The notes beneath the pieces were generated by a model that saw only the letters and a program-made list of their open reading frames with translations, made no database searches and was not told the DNA's origin. From positions 1 through 37,516 of the forward strand of contig NZ_JBFJTH010000014.1 of the NCBI RefSeq assembly GCF_041625495.1: 37,516 nucleotides of DNA, given 5' to 3'. Both the position numbers and the translations under genes were made by a program. How positions within the stretch are numbered: the first letter of the stretch is position 1; each line of letters opens with the position of its first letter. This DNA is from Litorivivens sp041625495. Lineage in GTDB: Bacteria > Pseudomonadota > Gammaproteobacteria > Pseudomonadales > Spongiibacteraceae. This document shows positions 8,431 to 16,910 of the stretch, piece by piece.

Positions 8431-9444
8431 TCAGGGGGCGTGCCCCGCCATTAGCAACTGCCGAAACTTGCGGGGCGAAATGCCGGTCCAGCGACGGAAG
8501 GCGTGATTGAAGGCGCTCTGCTCCGAGTAGCCGAGCATCTGTGCCACTTCAGTTAACTGCAAGTGGCCGTCGCGCAGGTAATCTTTGGCCAAGGTCAGCC
8601 GGGTTTCATCCAGCAGCCCTTGGAAGCTCAAACCCCGCGACTGCAGCTTACGCTGTAAGCTGCGGCCTGACATTTTGAGATCACTGGCAACATTATTTAG
8701 GGTGGGAGTAGCGCTGCGGCAAAATCGAGAAATGGCCAGCCGCACTGTTTGATCAAAACCATCCCCTTGAGGCAGCTCGGCCAACAATTTATCGGCCTGA
8801 GCTTCCAATATACTCAGCAGCGCCGGATCAGCCTGACGCAGCGGCAGAGCCAACTGCTCCAGCGGAAAGCGAACGATAGTTGAACGCTGCTCAAAGGCCA
8901 CGTCACAGCCAAAGTATTCGCGGTAGGGTGTTACATCGGCAGGTGCCGGATTGAGAAAGCAGACATAGTCGGGTGCCAATGGGCGGTCCGATACATTGCG
9001 CGCAAATTGCACCAGTGCCGCAATCGCCAACTCGTCGGCTAGCTGCCCCGGGTGCACACATTCCTCACCCCACTCCAGCTCGATCGAATTGCCATTAAAG
9101 CGGGTATCCATTGGCCCATGGTCGTAGACCAGTCGAACGTAGCGCTCGAACCGGGTCAAAGCCTCACCGAGATTGGCACAGGCCAACAGAGCATAGCCGA
9201 GTATACCGATATGGGCTGGCGTGATCAGTCGACCTATCTCCAGCCCCATGGCCGGTATTTGCAGGGCCTCCTGCGCGCGGCTCAATAAGCGTTGCCATTC
9301 TGACATGGGGAAACGCCGCAGCGGGTCGCTCCGGGTATCCGGCCAAGGCTCCCCGAGCACAACCACCGGATCGAGGCCCCGCAGGCGCAGGAACTCAAAG
9401 AGCAGGCCCACATAAGCAGTAGAGACATAGGATTCGCGCATCAT
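8431..9444 (-). CDS. AraC-family transcriptional regulator (Arabinose_bd + HTH_18 type)
   Basis: 337 residues from ATG 9444 (a second ATG follows at 9441). Residues ~15-200 match the Arabinose_bd-type N-terminal domain found in OruR-like regulators. The C-terminal ~100 residues carry the two AraC helix-turn-helix motifs (NNVASDLKMSGRSLQRKL and LTEVAQMLGYSEQSAFNHAF), ending with WTGISPRKFR. The longer GTG start at 9528 is unlikely because a good promoter (9452-9480) lies between it and the ATG. It is divergent from the hydroxylase/SDR pair and probably controls it, with a lipid-like or hydrophobic effector; that is inference. Confidence 0.9.
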   Translation of the reverse strand: MMRESYVSTAYVGLLFEFLRLRGLDPVVVLGEPWPDTRSDPLRRFPMSEWQRLLSRAQEALQIPAMGLEIGRLITPAHIGILGYALLACANLGEALTRFERYVRLVYDHGPMDTRFNGNSIELEWGEECVHPGQLADELAIAALVQFARNVSDRPLAPDYVCFLNPAPADVTPYREYFGCDVAFEQRSTIVRFPLEQLALPLRQADPALLSILEAQADKLLAELPQGDGFDQTVRLAISRFCRSATPTLNNVASDLKMSGRSLQRKLQSRGLSFQGLLDETRLTLAKDYLRDGHLQLTEVAQMLGYSEQSAFNHAFRRWTGISPRKFRQLLMAGHAP

Positions 9445-9451
9445 GGCGTCA

Positions 9452-9480
9452 ATTATCAAAAATATGTCCGAGCCGGTCAA
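9452..9480 (-). promoter_or_regulatory. Candidate sigma70 promoter of the araC-type gene, nearly leaderless
   Basis: TTGACC (9480-9475), 17-bp spacer, GATAAT (9457-9452). The expected start of transcription falls within a few bases of ATG 9444, and no Shine-Dalgarno sequence precedes that ATG. This suggests a leaderless or near-leaderless message. Confidence 0.5.
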
Positions 9481-9532
9481 TTCCTGCGCATCATTTTGTT
9501 GCACTATAGCGCCACACGTAAGAGGCACAGCG

Positions 9533-10453
9533 ATGACTAACTGGATAGATCTCTACATTGCCATTATTGGCCACGAGCCTGAACCCAAACAGATTCTGTT
9601 GGCAACCCTCACGCCGCTGTTCATCGTTACATTGGGGATTGAATACTGGCTGATGCGCCGGCGCGGACAGCTGAAACATTTTCAACTAAAAGACATCGCC
9701 ACCAACTTTTCGCTTGGCGCCAGTTATCAGGCCGTCGAGATGGTATATCACATCATATTTCTTGGTGCGCTGTTCGCCTTTGTCTGGAATTTTCGCCTTA
9801 CCACTGTGGAAATGACACTGCCCATGTGGGGGGTGCTGCTGTTCAGCCAGGAGTTTTTCTATTACTGGTTTCACCGCGCATCACACCGCATTCGCTGGTT
9901 CTGGTGCGCCCATGTGGTCCATCACTCCAGCGAGCACATGAATCTGAGTACGGCCATGCGTCAAAGCATCACCTACTCCCTGAACCTCAGCCAACTGTTC
10001 TGGTTGCCCCTGATTCTGCTGGGCTTTCCTCCGGCAGCGGTAATGGTGGCCTACTCCATTAATCTGGCTTACCAATACTTCGTGCATACCGAAGCCGTGG
10101 GATGCTGTTCACCTCTGGTCGAGTGGCTGTTTAACACCCCCAGTCACCACCGCGCCCACCACGGTCGCAACCCCATCTATATCGACAAGAACTACGGCGG
10201 CATTCTGATTATCTGGGACCGTCTGTTTGGCACCTTTCAGGCTGAGCGCGACGACACCCCCGTCGACTACGGAATTCCCCGCCAGATTGTCAGCAACAAC
10301 CTGCTGACCATAAATTTTCACGAGTGGCGCGACATGTTGCGGGACGTTTTGCGTCCCGGCCCCCTGTCACAGCGACTCGCACATTTATGGAAGCCCCCGG
10401 AATGGCGTAGACCGTCTTCCGAACAGACCTCACCGGATATGGAAATTGCCTGA
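9533..10453 (+). CDS. Sterol desaturase / fatty acid hydroxylase superfamily membrane protein
   Basis: 306 residues from ATG 9533, preceded by AAGAGG. Membrane helices occupy about 20-45, 60-95, 100-115 and 140-185. The di-iron histidine clusters are present: HRASH, HVVHH (followed by SSEH) and HRAHH, with a further His at FVHTE. Family members use O2 and a di-iron centre to hydroxylate or desaturate lipids and sterols. No electron donor is encoded nearby. The next gene, an SDR, starts 16 bases on and could oxidise the alcohol produced. The divergent AraC-type gene is the likely regulator. The substrate cannot be told from sequence. Confidence 0.9.
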   Translation: MTNWIDLYIAIIGHEPEPKQILLATLTPLFIVTLGIEYWLMRRRGQLKHFQLKDIATNFSLGASYQAVEMVYHIIFLGALFAFVWNFRLTTVEMTLPMWGVLLFSQEFFYYWFHRASHRIRWFWCAHVVHHSSEHMNLSTAMRQSITYSLNLSQLFWLPLILLGFPPAAVMVAYSINLAYQYFVHTEAVGCCSPLVEWLFNTPSHHRAHHGRNPIYIDKNYGGILIIWDRLFGTFQAERDDTPVDYGIPRQIVSNNLLTINFHEWRDMLRDVLRPGPLSQRLAHLWKPPEWRRPSSEQTSPDMEIA

Positions 10454-10469
10454 GGGCAGGAGTGAAACA

Positions 10470-11228
10470 ATGAAAACAATTATCATTACTGGCGCCGCTT
10501 CGGGCATCGGACGTGCAACCGCAGAACTGCTGGTCCGACACGGTTGGCATATCGGCCTGCTGGATATTAACCGCGAAGCGCTGGAGAACCTGCGCCAAAT
10601 TTTGGGCGAGGCTCAGTGTGAGGTGCATATCTGCGATGTGACCCGTTCAAACGAACTTAAAGCAGCGATCGATGCTTATGTGGCTTCCGTCGGGCAACTC
10701 GACGCGATTTTCAATTGCGCCGGCATCATGGATATCGCACCCTTCGAGACCATCCCCCTAGAGCGGCATCACCTGGCAATAGATATCAATATACGCGGGG
10801 TGTTGGACGGTTTTTACTTTGCATTTGAACATCTGAAAAAACGCGAACAAGCCTGGGCGGTCACAATGTCGTCGGCCTCGTCGGTCTACGGAATACCCAG
10901 TCTGGCCAACTACTCGGCAACAAAGTTTTGGGTAAAGGGTATGACAGAAGCACTGAACATTGAGTGGAAACAACACGGCATTCATGTAACGGCCGTTGAA
11001 CCCTCTTTCGTGCGCACACCCCTGCTGCAAGGCAACGACAGCAAAATTATTGAAAGTATGGGTGTCGATCTCAAGGCAGAAGATATTGCTCAGGTAGTGC
11101 TGAAGTCACTTTCCAGTGACAAGGTGCACCACGTGGTAGGAATAAAGTACGGTACGATGCGTATTCTTCGGAAATTACTGCCGAACAGCCTGGCGGCGTG
11201 GCTGATCCGATCGCTGGCAGGATACTAA
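10470..11228 (+). CDS. Short-chain dehydrogenase/reductase (SDR)
   Basis: 252 residues from ATG 10470 with AGGAG upstream. Classical SDR elements: dinucleotide motif TGAASGIG (7-14), NCAG (about 82-85), catalytic Ser135 in MSSASS, and Tyr148/Lys152 in YSATK. A hydrophobic C-terminal stretch (LAAWLIRSLAGY) could touch the membrane. It sits directly after the sterol desaturase-family gene, which suggests the two act on the same hydrophobic alcohol or ketone. NAD/NADP choice is not clear. Confidence 0.9.
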   Translation: MKTIIITGAASGIGRATAELLVRHGWHIGLLDINREALENLRQILGEAQCEVHICDVTRSNELKAAIDAYVASVGQLDAIFNCAGIMDIAPFETIPLERHHLAIDINIRGVLDGFYFAFEHLKKREQAWAVTMSSASSVYGIPSLANYSATKFWVKGMTEALNIEWKQHGIHVTAVEPSFVRTPLLQGNDSKIIESMGVDLKAEDIAQVVLKSLSSDKVHHVVGIKYGTMRILRKLLPNSLAAWLIRSLAGY

Positions 11229-11243
11229 TTGGGGACTGCAGTG

Positions 11244-11261
11244 GTGCGGCTAGTGCCGCAC
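11244..11261. other. Small perfect hairpin between convergent genes
   Basis: GTGCGGC / GCCGCAC with a TAGT tetraloop, overlapping the stop codon of the small minus-strand gene and 16 bases after the SDR stop. No T-run follows on either strand. It could act as a weak bidirectional stop. Confidence 0.3.
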
Positions 11262-11504
11262 GGCTACATCGACATTGCGGTTCAGACTACCGTCCATTTC
11301 CAGTACTGCGTATGTACCCATATCACGATGAAACAAGATGGGCACCGGCTCCATAAACAGCGGCCTGCGCACATACTGAAGCGTCCAACCAAAATGCTCC
11401 ACTTGCTGAAGCGTCGCTATTTGCGAGGCATTCAGATAGATCTCCAGGCTGTTAGGTACTGAGTCTAACCCCTTCCTTCTTTCTCTCGTACTACTCGTCA
11501 ACAT
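11250..11504 (-). CDS. Small conserved hypothetical protein
   Basis: 84 residues with a good GAAGAGG ribosome-binding site 7 bases before the ATG. The core (IATLQQVEHFGWTLQYVRRP, then LFMEPVPILFHRDMGTYAVL) resembles a small conserved protein I recall from other gammaproteobacteria, with the pattern EHFGW..xFVRRPLFxEPVPV. No signal peptide, membrane segment or Cys motif. Function unknown. The gene is convergent with the SDR and divergent from bioA. Confidence 0.7.
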   Translation of the reverse strand: MLTSSTRERRKGLDSVPNSLEIYLNASQIATLQQVEHFGWTLQYVRRPLFMEPVPILFHRDMGTYAVLEMDGSLNRNVDVAVRH

Positions 11505-11652
11505 AGTGGCGCCTCTTCACTGTAAACCGTATACCTCACGATGCGAAAATACACCGAGGCGGCTGCCACTAACATACGTAGTTACCACGCAATACACCTG
11601 CATTACGCTACAATGCGCAACAACGCGAACGATCATCGATACAAGGCAGGAT

Positions 11653-12942
11653 ATGACAAACTGGCAGGCAGACTGGACACAATGGGATAGGGAACACATC
11701 TGGCACCCCTACTCTTCCTTCGACAACCCGCCACCGGTATTTCCCGTTGTGTCCGCTAGGGGTGTCCGTCTGACCCTGGCCGATGGCCGCGAAATCATCG
11801 ACGGCATGGCCTCTTGGTGGTCGGCTATTCACGGTTACAACCACCCGGTGTTAAACAAGGCCGCAACCGATCAGCTGGCCAGTATGTCGCATGTCATGTT
11901 TGGCGGCCTGACCCATCCTGCTGCTGTATCACTGTGCCAAAAACTGGTAACGATGACCCCGGCCGGCCTGGAAAAAGTGTTCCTCGCCGATTCCGGCTCC
12001 GTCGCAGTCGAAGTGGCGGTTAAAATGGCACTGCAGTACTGGGCCTCTTGCGGCAAGGCCGAAAAGCACAAACTGATTGCACTGCGCAATGGTTATCACG
12101 GCGACACCATGGGCGCGATGGCCATCTGTGACCCCGTCACCGGCATGCATCACCTGTTTGCCAATAATCTGCCACAGCACCATTTTGTGCCCGCCCCATC
12201 GGCCGACTTTAACGAACCCGTGAATACCCAGGATATTGCTGCGCTGGAGAAACTGCTCGAAACACGGCATCAGGAAATTGCCGCCCTGATTGTCGAGCCC
12301 GTGGTACAGGGCGCTGGCGGCATGCGGTTTTATTCACCGGGCTATCTCACGGCCTTTCGCGAGCTGTGCGATCGCTACAATGTACTGCTGATTTTTGACG
12401 AAATTGCCACCGGCTTTGGCCGCAGCGGCAAGCTGTTCGCTGCCGAACACGCCGAGGTCAGCCCCGACATTCTGTGCTTGGGCAAGGGCCTTACCGCCGG
12501 CTACCTAACGCTGGCAGCAACGCTGTGCACCAACCGCGTGAGTGACGTTATCAGCAAAGGCGAAGCGGGCGCCTTTATGCATGGCCCCACTTTTATGGGC
12601 AACCCTTTAGCCTGCGCCATTGCAAACGCCAGCATTGAGCTGCTGATGTCACAGGATTGGGCTGGCAACGTACAGCGTATAGAAGCCGGCCTCACGCGCG
12701 GGCTGGAACCAGCGCGGCAACTACCAGGCGTGAGCGATGTACGCACACTCGGCGCCATCGGCGTCATAGAACTCGAAGAACCACTAGACTTGCGCAAGCA
12801 TCAGCAAACATTCGTCGACAACGGCGTCTGGGTGCGCCCTTTTGGCAAACTGGTGTATACCATGCCACCCTACATCATGAACGATAACGACCTGGCCACC
12901 CTCACCGGCGCGATGGTCAACACACTCCAGCAGATCCTGTAA
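11653..12942 (+). CDS. bioA: Adenosylmethionine-8-amino-7-oxononanoate aminotransferase (DAPA synthase)
   Basis: 429 residues from ATG 11653, after AAGGCAGG; the frame upstream is not conserved-looking. It converts KAPA to DAPA in biotin synthesis using SAM as amino donor and PLP as cofactor. Signatures: WHPYSSF (about 17-23), ASWWSAIHGYNHP, DSGSVAVEVA, NGYHGDTMGAM, FDEIATGFGRSGKLFA with Asp249, and the PLP lysine Lys278 in CLGKGLTAGYL. Length matches BioA. bioB, F, H, C and D are not in the window, so bioA stands apart from the rest of the pathway. No convincing BirA operator is seen upstream. Confidence 0.95.
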   Translation: MTNWQADWTQWDREHIWHPYSSFDNPPPVFPVVSARGVRLTLADGREIIDGMASWWSAIHGYNHPVLNKAATDQLASMSHVMFGGLTHPAAVSLCQKLVTMTPAGLEKVFLADSGSVAVEVAVKMALQYWASCGKAEKHKLIALRNGYHGDTMGAMAICDPVTGMHHLFANNLPQHHFVPAPSADFNEPVNTQDIAALEKLLETRHQEIAALIVEPVVQGAGGMRFYSPGYLTAFRELCDRYNVLLIFDEIATGFGRSGKLFAAEHAEVSPDILCLGKGLTAGYLTLAATLCTNRVSDVISKGEAGAFMHGPTFMGNPLACAIANASIELLMSQDWAGNVQRIEAGLTRGLEPARQLPGVSDVRTLGAIGVIELEEPLDLRKHQQTFVDNGVWVRPFGKLVYTMPPYIMNDNDLATLTGAMVNTLQQIL

Positions 12943-12952
12943 CCGAGCCGCC

Positions 12953-13762
12953 ATGCCATTTAAAAATCGCCTTTACGACATAATATTCGGCACTGAGAGC
13001 CGCGCTGGGCAGCTATTCGATCTGATACTGATTCTCGCGATTCTCTGCAGTGTCGGCGTCTTGCTACTCGATACCGTGGCCGCGGTTCACAGTCGCATTG
13101 GCGGACTCCTGGTAACACTGGAATGGGTGTTTACGATCGCATTTACTGTGGAATTCATCGCCCGGCTTTACTGCTCACCTAACCGCCGTGCCTACCTGTT
13201 CAGTTTTTACGGCATGGTCGACCTGCTATCGATCTTGCCCACCTACCTTGCACTGTTCATTCCCGGCGCACAGCAGCTGCTGGTGATCCGTCTGTTGCGG
13301 GTTCTGCGCATCTTCCGTGTACTAAAACTACTGCGCTACCTCGCTGACGCGAACCTGCTGATCCGAACCCTGCGAGCCGCCAAACGCAAAATCATTATTT
13401 TCGGTTTCAGTGTAATCACCGTTGTCGTGATTTTTGGCTCCCTGATGTATTTGATAGAAGGCCCAGAAAACGGCTTTACCAGCCTCCCCAAGAGCATCTA
13501 CTGGGCTATTGTCACCATCACGACTGTAGGCTACGGCGATATCACGCCGCAGAGCCCTCTCGGCCAGTTCGTCGCCGGCATCGCCATGTTCACCAGCTAT
13601 GCCATCATTGCCATTCCCACCGGCATCTTTAGCGCCGAACTGATTCAGGAATCACAGCGCAGTCGGCGCCCGTCTCGCTGCAGCAACTGCGGCCGGGGAG
13701 GACACGAAACAGATGCGCTATACTGCAAGTATTGCAGTGCAAAACTTCCGGAGTCGGTATGA
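12953..13762 (+). CDS. Voltage-gated potassium channel-like ion transporter with C-terminal zinc ribbon
   Basis: 269 residues, 10 bases after bioA. Six membrane helices with an Arg-rich S4 (RLLRVLRIFRVLKLLRYL, 113-130) and the K+ selectivity filter TVGYGD (191-196), giving a KvAP/Kv-like tetrameric inner-membrane channel. The last 27 residues form a rubredoxin-like knuckle: Cys243-x2-Cys246 and Cys258-x2-Cys261. Its TGA overlaps the next gene's ATG (ATGA), implying translational coupling to the dioxygenase gene. The gating signal and the role of the zinc ribbon are unknown. Confidence 0.93.
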   Translation: MPFKNRLYDIIFGTESRAGQLFDLILILAILCSVGVLLLDTVAAVHSRIGGLLVTLEWVFTIAFTVEFIARLYCSPNRRAYLFSFYGMVDLLSILPTYLALFIPGAQQLLVIRLLRVLRIFRVLKLLRYLADANLLIRTLRAAKRKIIIFGFSVITVVVIFGSLMYLIEGPENGFTSLPKSIYWAIVTITTVGYGDITPQSPLGQFVAGIAMFTSYAIIAIPTGIFSAELIQESQRSRRPSRCSNCGRGGHETDALYCKYCSAKLPESV

Positions 13763-14550
13763 CCCAACCCGTGCTGTTTTTGGCCCATGGCACCCCCATG
13801 AACGCGCTCAGGGGCAATCAGTTTACCGATGACTGGCGTCGTTTTATTGCCGACAGGCATCCGCCGCGCGCCATTTTAGTGATCTCGGCCCACTGGGAAA
13901 CGTTTGGCACGTTCATTACCGCTTCCGACCATCCCCGCACAATCCACGATTTTTCCGGCTTTCCACAGTCACTGAGTGAAATACGCTACCCCTGCCCCGG
14001 CGAACCCGAACTCGCCAATCACATCTGTCACCACTCATCGGGCGACATTGAGCCCAATTCGGACCGGGGGCTGGATCACGGCGTCTGGTCAATATTGGTA
14101 CATTTATTTCCCAACGCAAATATTCCTGTGCTGCAACTGAGCCTAGATCGCGGCAAATCCCCAGCAGAATTTCTCGCGCTGGGACGCTCGCTGCGCTGGC
14201 TGCGCGATGACGCCGTGCTAGTCATTGGAAGTGGCAACATGGTGCACAACATTCGACAATGGATGCGTGATCCGGGCGGCCCCTTCGACTGGGCCCGCGC
14301 CTTTGATCGCGCCGCAACAAATGCGCTGGAAAATCGCGATTTCACGGCACTGGCCAATTACACAACGTTGCCCGGCGCTGAACTCGCGGTACCCACACCG
14401 GAACACTTTTTGCCTGCGCTGGTCATCGCAGGCATGTCTGCCCCCAGCGACAAACTACAAATGACTGAATACCCGCCCATTTCTCTCGAAAACTGCAGCA
14501 TGCGTTCCTTTGCCTTTGTGTCTACTTCGGAAAGTACTACTAGACACTAA
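13759..14550 (+). CDS. DODA-type extradiol aromatic ring-opening dioxygenase
   Basis: 263 residues from ATG 13759, overlapping the channel stop. Motifs of the class III extradiol (LigB/DODA, YgiD-like) family: FLAHGTPMNA (metal His10), ISAHWE, TIHDFSGFP, LDHGVWS and GSGNMVHNI. Members bind a single Fe(II) or Zn(II) and open catechol rings or act on DOPA-like substrates; the physiological substrate of bacterial members is usually unknown. It is cytoplasmic with no signal peptide. The coupling to a potassium channel gene looks like genomic packing rather than a shared pathway. Confidence 0.9.
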   Translation: MTQPVLFLAHGTPMNALRGNQFTDDWRRFIADRHPPRAILVISAHWETFGTFITASDHPRTIHDFSGFPQSLSEIRYPCPGEPELANHICHHSSGDIEPNSDRGLDHGVWSILVHLFPNANIPVLQLSLDRGKSPAEFLALGRSLRWLRDDAVLVIGSGNMVHNIRQWMRDPGGPFDWARAFDRAATNALENRDFTALANYTTLPGAELAVPTPEHFLPALVIAGMSAPSDKLQMTEYPPISLENCSMRSFAFVSTSESTTRH

Positions 14551-14601
14551 TAACTGATACCATTTGGCCGAATCAAAATAACCTGAAGAAGGAGTGCAGC
14601 G

Positions 14602-15687
14602 ATGCCAAGTCGCATGGGGGCCACTTTGGCCGCATTTTTGTTAGGAACAGCCGGACTTTCTAACGCACAGGCGGAGAAATCCGGCGCCCCGCACAGCAAT
14701 ACCAGCCAACCCGAGCTCTACTTTTTTAGTCAGGGCTACTATGTAGATCAGGATTCAGAGCGTGCCTTATTCGACGACGATGGTGGCGGCTTTCGCCTGG
14801 GTTTTGGTCGTGAAATTCGCGATGGCTGGTACTGGGAAGGAAACCTCGCACACAACGCGCTGGAAAACGGTATCGGTGGTTACACGGATTACTACCAAAG
14901 CCATCTCGGCCTTGACATAGCGTATCGCTTTCGTGGCAAAGATCAGCTTCGCCCATTTATTTTGCTTGGCATCGGCGCGGTGCATGACGACGTGTATGAT
15001 CTGCCCGGCATTCCCCGCGACGACGACACCAGCTTTTTTTACAACGCGGGTTTAGGTCTGGTAACACCTGAGCTGTTTGACATCGGCCTCAAATTTCGCA
15101 TTGACGCGCGCTACGTCGCGAGCGAATTTGAGGAAGATTACAACGATGCCCACGTGAGCTTGGGTTTCGAAATCCCACTGGGTCACAAGGAAACCGTTCG
15201 CACCGTTGTCCAAGTAAAGGAAGTGGTTCGCGAAATTCCGGCAGCCCCGACAGACTCAGACTTTGACGGTGTGGTCGACAGCATTGACCGTTGCCCCAAT
15301 ACGCTGCGCAGTGCAAAAGTTGACGAATACGGCTGTGTTGTAAAAGCTCAGGTTGTGCGCCTGCAGGGCATCACCTTCAAAAGTGGCTCTGCCGACCTGA
15401 CCGGCGACTCCGTTGAGAGCCTCACCGACATTGCCTCATTCCTGAAGAACCAACCAGAAATTCGCCTGGAAATTGCCGGCCACACCGACTCGTCGGGCGG
15501 GGCACGCTTCAATATGGATCTCTCACAGAAGCGCGCAGACTCCGTAAAAAGTTTCCTCGTTCGTGCCGGCATCGACGCTAGCCGCATGCGCACCCGGGGC
15601 TACGGTGAAACCGATCCAGTTGCCACCAACAGTACGGCCTCTGGACGCGCCATGAACCGCCGCGTGGAATTTCGAATTCAAAGATAA
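14602..15687 (+). CDS. OmpA-family outer-membrane protein with TSP3 linker
   Basis: 361 residues, preceded by GAAGAAGGAG. A signal peptide ends at about residue 24 (AQA). A small N-terminal beta-barrel (about 35-195, alternating aromatic/polar strands) is followed by a linker with a single TSP3-type calcium loop (DSDFDGVVDSIDRCPNT). The C-terminal OmpA domain (about 250-361) carries the peptidoglycan-binding motif GHTDSSGG..FNMDLSQKRADSV and RGYGETDPVA. It anchors the outer membrane to the cell wall. The TSP3-repeat lipoprotein follows after 12 bases, so the two are probably one operon. Confidence 0.92.
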   Translation: MPSRMGATLAAFLLGTAGLSNAQAEKSGAPHSNTSQPELYFFSQGYYVDQDSERALFDDDGGGFRLGFGREIRDGWYWEGNLAHNALENGIGGYTDYYQSHLGLDIAYRFRGKDQLRPFILLGIGAVHDDVYDLPGIPRDDDTSFFYNAGLGLVTPELFDIGLKFRIDARYVASEFEEDYNDAHVSLGFEIPLGHKETVRTVVQVKEVVREIPAAPTDSDFDGVVDSIDRCPNTLRSAKVDEYGCVVKAQVVRLQGITFKSGSADLTGDSVESLTDIASFLKNQPEIRLEIAGHTDSSGGARFNMDLSQKRADSVKSFLVRAGIDASRMRTRGYGETDPVATNSTASGRAMNRRVEFRIQR

Positions 15688-15699
15688 GGGAACTGTAGA

Positions 15700-16860
15700 A
15701 TGCTTCACAAAAAAGCAAACTGGATAACACTGCTTTTGGCGCTTTGCCTCGCCCTTTCCTTGCAAGGCTGCAAGTCTGACGAAGGGGACACCACCATTGC
15801 AGAGCTGCTCTCACCAGAGGGCCCCGATCGGGATGATGACGGTGTGCTGGACGCCAACGACAACTGTCTGTGGACTCCTAACCATAGCCAGACCGATGTT
15901 AACAATGATGGTGTTGGTGATGCCTGCGAAGATGATTTTGATAACGATGGCATCCTGACAGCCAAAGGTGACGGCAGTGAATCGGTGTTTACCCCCTGCC
16001 CCAACGGCGTCACCACGAACTGCGACGACAACTGTCCGGTGACGCCCAATCCCAAGCAAGAAAACAATTTTGGCACGTCTAAAGGCGACGCCTGCGAAGA
16101 CACTGATCAAGACACGGTTCTAGACGACGTCGACAACTGTCCAATCATCCTGAACCCCGACCAGCGCGATACTGACCTCGATGGTCAGGGCGATGCCTGC
16201 GACCCCGACGACGACAATGACAATATACTCGACGATGGCGACGGCGATGGCGCGCGTCTTTCGCTCTGCGCCGGTGGCAACACCAGCAGCTGCGATGATA
16301 ACTGTCAGTTTACGCCCAACCCGAACCAGGCCGACACGGATGGCGATGGTTTCGGTGAAGCCTGCGACAGTGACGCAGACGGCGACGGTGTTCCCAACGA
16401 ATCCGACAACTGCCCGCTGATTCCCAACAGTGATCAGAGCAACACTGTTGGCGGCCCCGATGACGAAGGCGACGCCTGTGACGACAGTGACGGCGACGGC
16501 TTAAGCGATGCCGATGAAGCCGCCTTCGGTACTGACCCGAACCAGACGGACACCGACGCCGATGGTCGCAGTGATGGTGAAGAAGTAACGGTTGAACCGA
16601 AGACCAATCCGGCAGACAGTGATTCGGATGATGACGGCGTCAATGATGGCGACGAAATCACTAACGGTACGAATCCCAACAACCCGGATTCAGACGGCGA
16701 TGGCCTCAGTGATGGTGACGAAGCCCGTCTGGGGAGCGACCCAAACAACACCAATACGGACGGCGATAACAAAAATGATGGTGAAGACGCCTGCCCGACT
16801 ATCCCTCAAGGCCTCATCGACCTCAATGACAACGGTTGCCCTGATAATCAGGAGCCGTAG
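15700..16860 (+). CDS. Calcium-binding TSP3-repeat lipoprotein
   Basis: 386 residues. Lipoprotein signal peptide with lipobox LQGC (Cys about 24). The rest is almost wholly Asp/Asn-rich thrombospondin type 3 repeats. The first ~210 residues hold Cys-containing repeats (DNCP...NPxQxDxDxDGxGDxC). The next ~130 hold the Cys-free bacterial form (DGLSDADE..FGTDPNQTDTD). Two Cys-loop inserts (CPNGVTTNCDDNC and CAGGNTSSCDDNC) sit at equivalent places, a sign of internal duplication. Expected to be a long, Ca2+-stiffened rod on the outer membrane. Function unknown. A hairpin terminator follows 17 bases after the stop. Confidence 0.9.
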   Translation: MLHKKANWITLLLALCLALSLQGCKSDEGDTTIAELLSPEGPDRDDDGVLDANDNCLWTPNHSQTDVNNDGVGDACEDDFDNDGILTAKGDGSESVFTPCPNGVTTNCDDNCPVTPNPKQENNFGTSKGDACEDTDQDTVLDDVDNCPIILNPDQRDTDLDGQGDACDPDDDNDNILDDGDGDGARLSLCAGGNTSSCDDNCQFTPNPNQADTDGDGFGEACDSDADGDGVPNESDNCPLIPNSDQSNTVGGPDDEGDACDDSDGDGLSDADEAAFGTDPNQTDTDADGRSDGEEVTVEPKTNPADSDSDDDGVNDGDEITNGTNPNNPDSDGDGLSDGDEARLGSDPNNTNTDGDNKNDGEDACPTIPQGLIDLNDNGCPDNQEP

Positions 16861-16877
16861 CCGCAGTCATACAATTC

Positions 16878-16901
16878 AAGGGCAGCTGCGGCTGCCCTTT
16901 T
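16878..16901 (+). terminator. Rho-independent terminator of the OmpA/TSP3 operon
   Basis: A perfect 9-bp stem AAGGGCAGC / GCTGCCCTT with a 4-base loop, ending in TTTT. It lies 17 bases after the lipoprotein stop and only 9 bases before the yjbQ start codon, so it may also act on yjbQ expression. Confidence 0.8.
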
Positions 16902-16910
16902 AGGTTTAGC

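Noticed and set aside
11520..11560. Possible BirA operator upstream of bioA
   Set aside because: One half-site-like TGTAAACC is present at 11520, but no matching GGTTTACA follows at the right distance.
15705..16772. Several minus-strand Ser/Val-rich open frames
   Set aside because: They are antisense products of the Asp-rich TSP3 repeats (GAC/GAT codons read backwards) and not genes.
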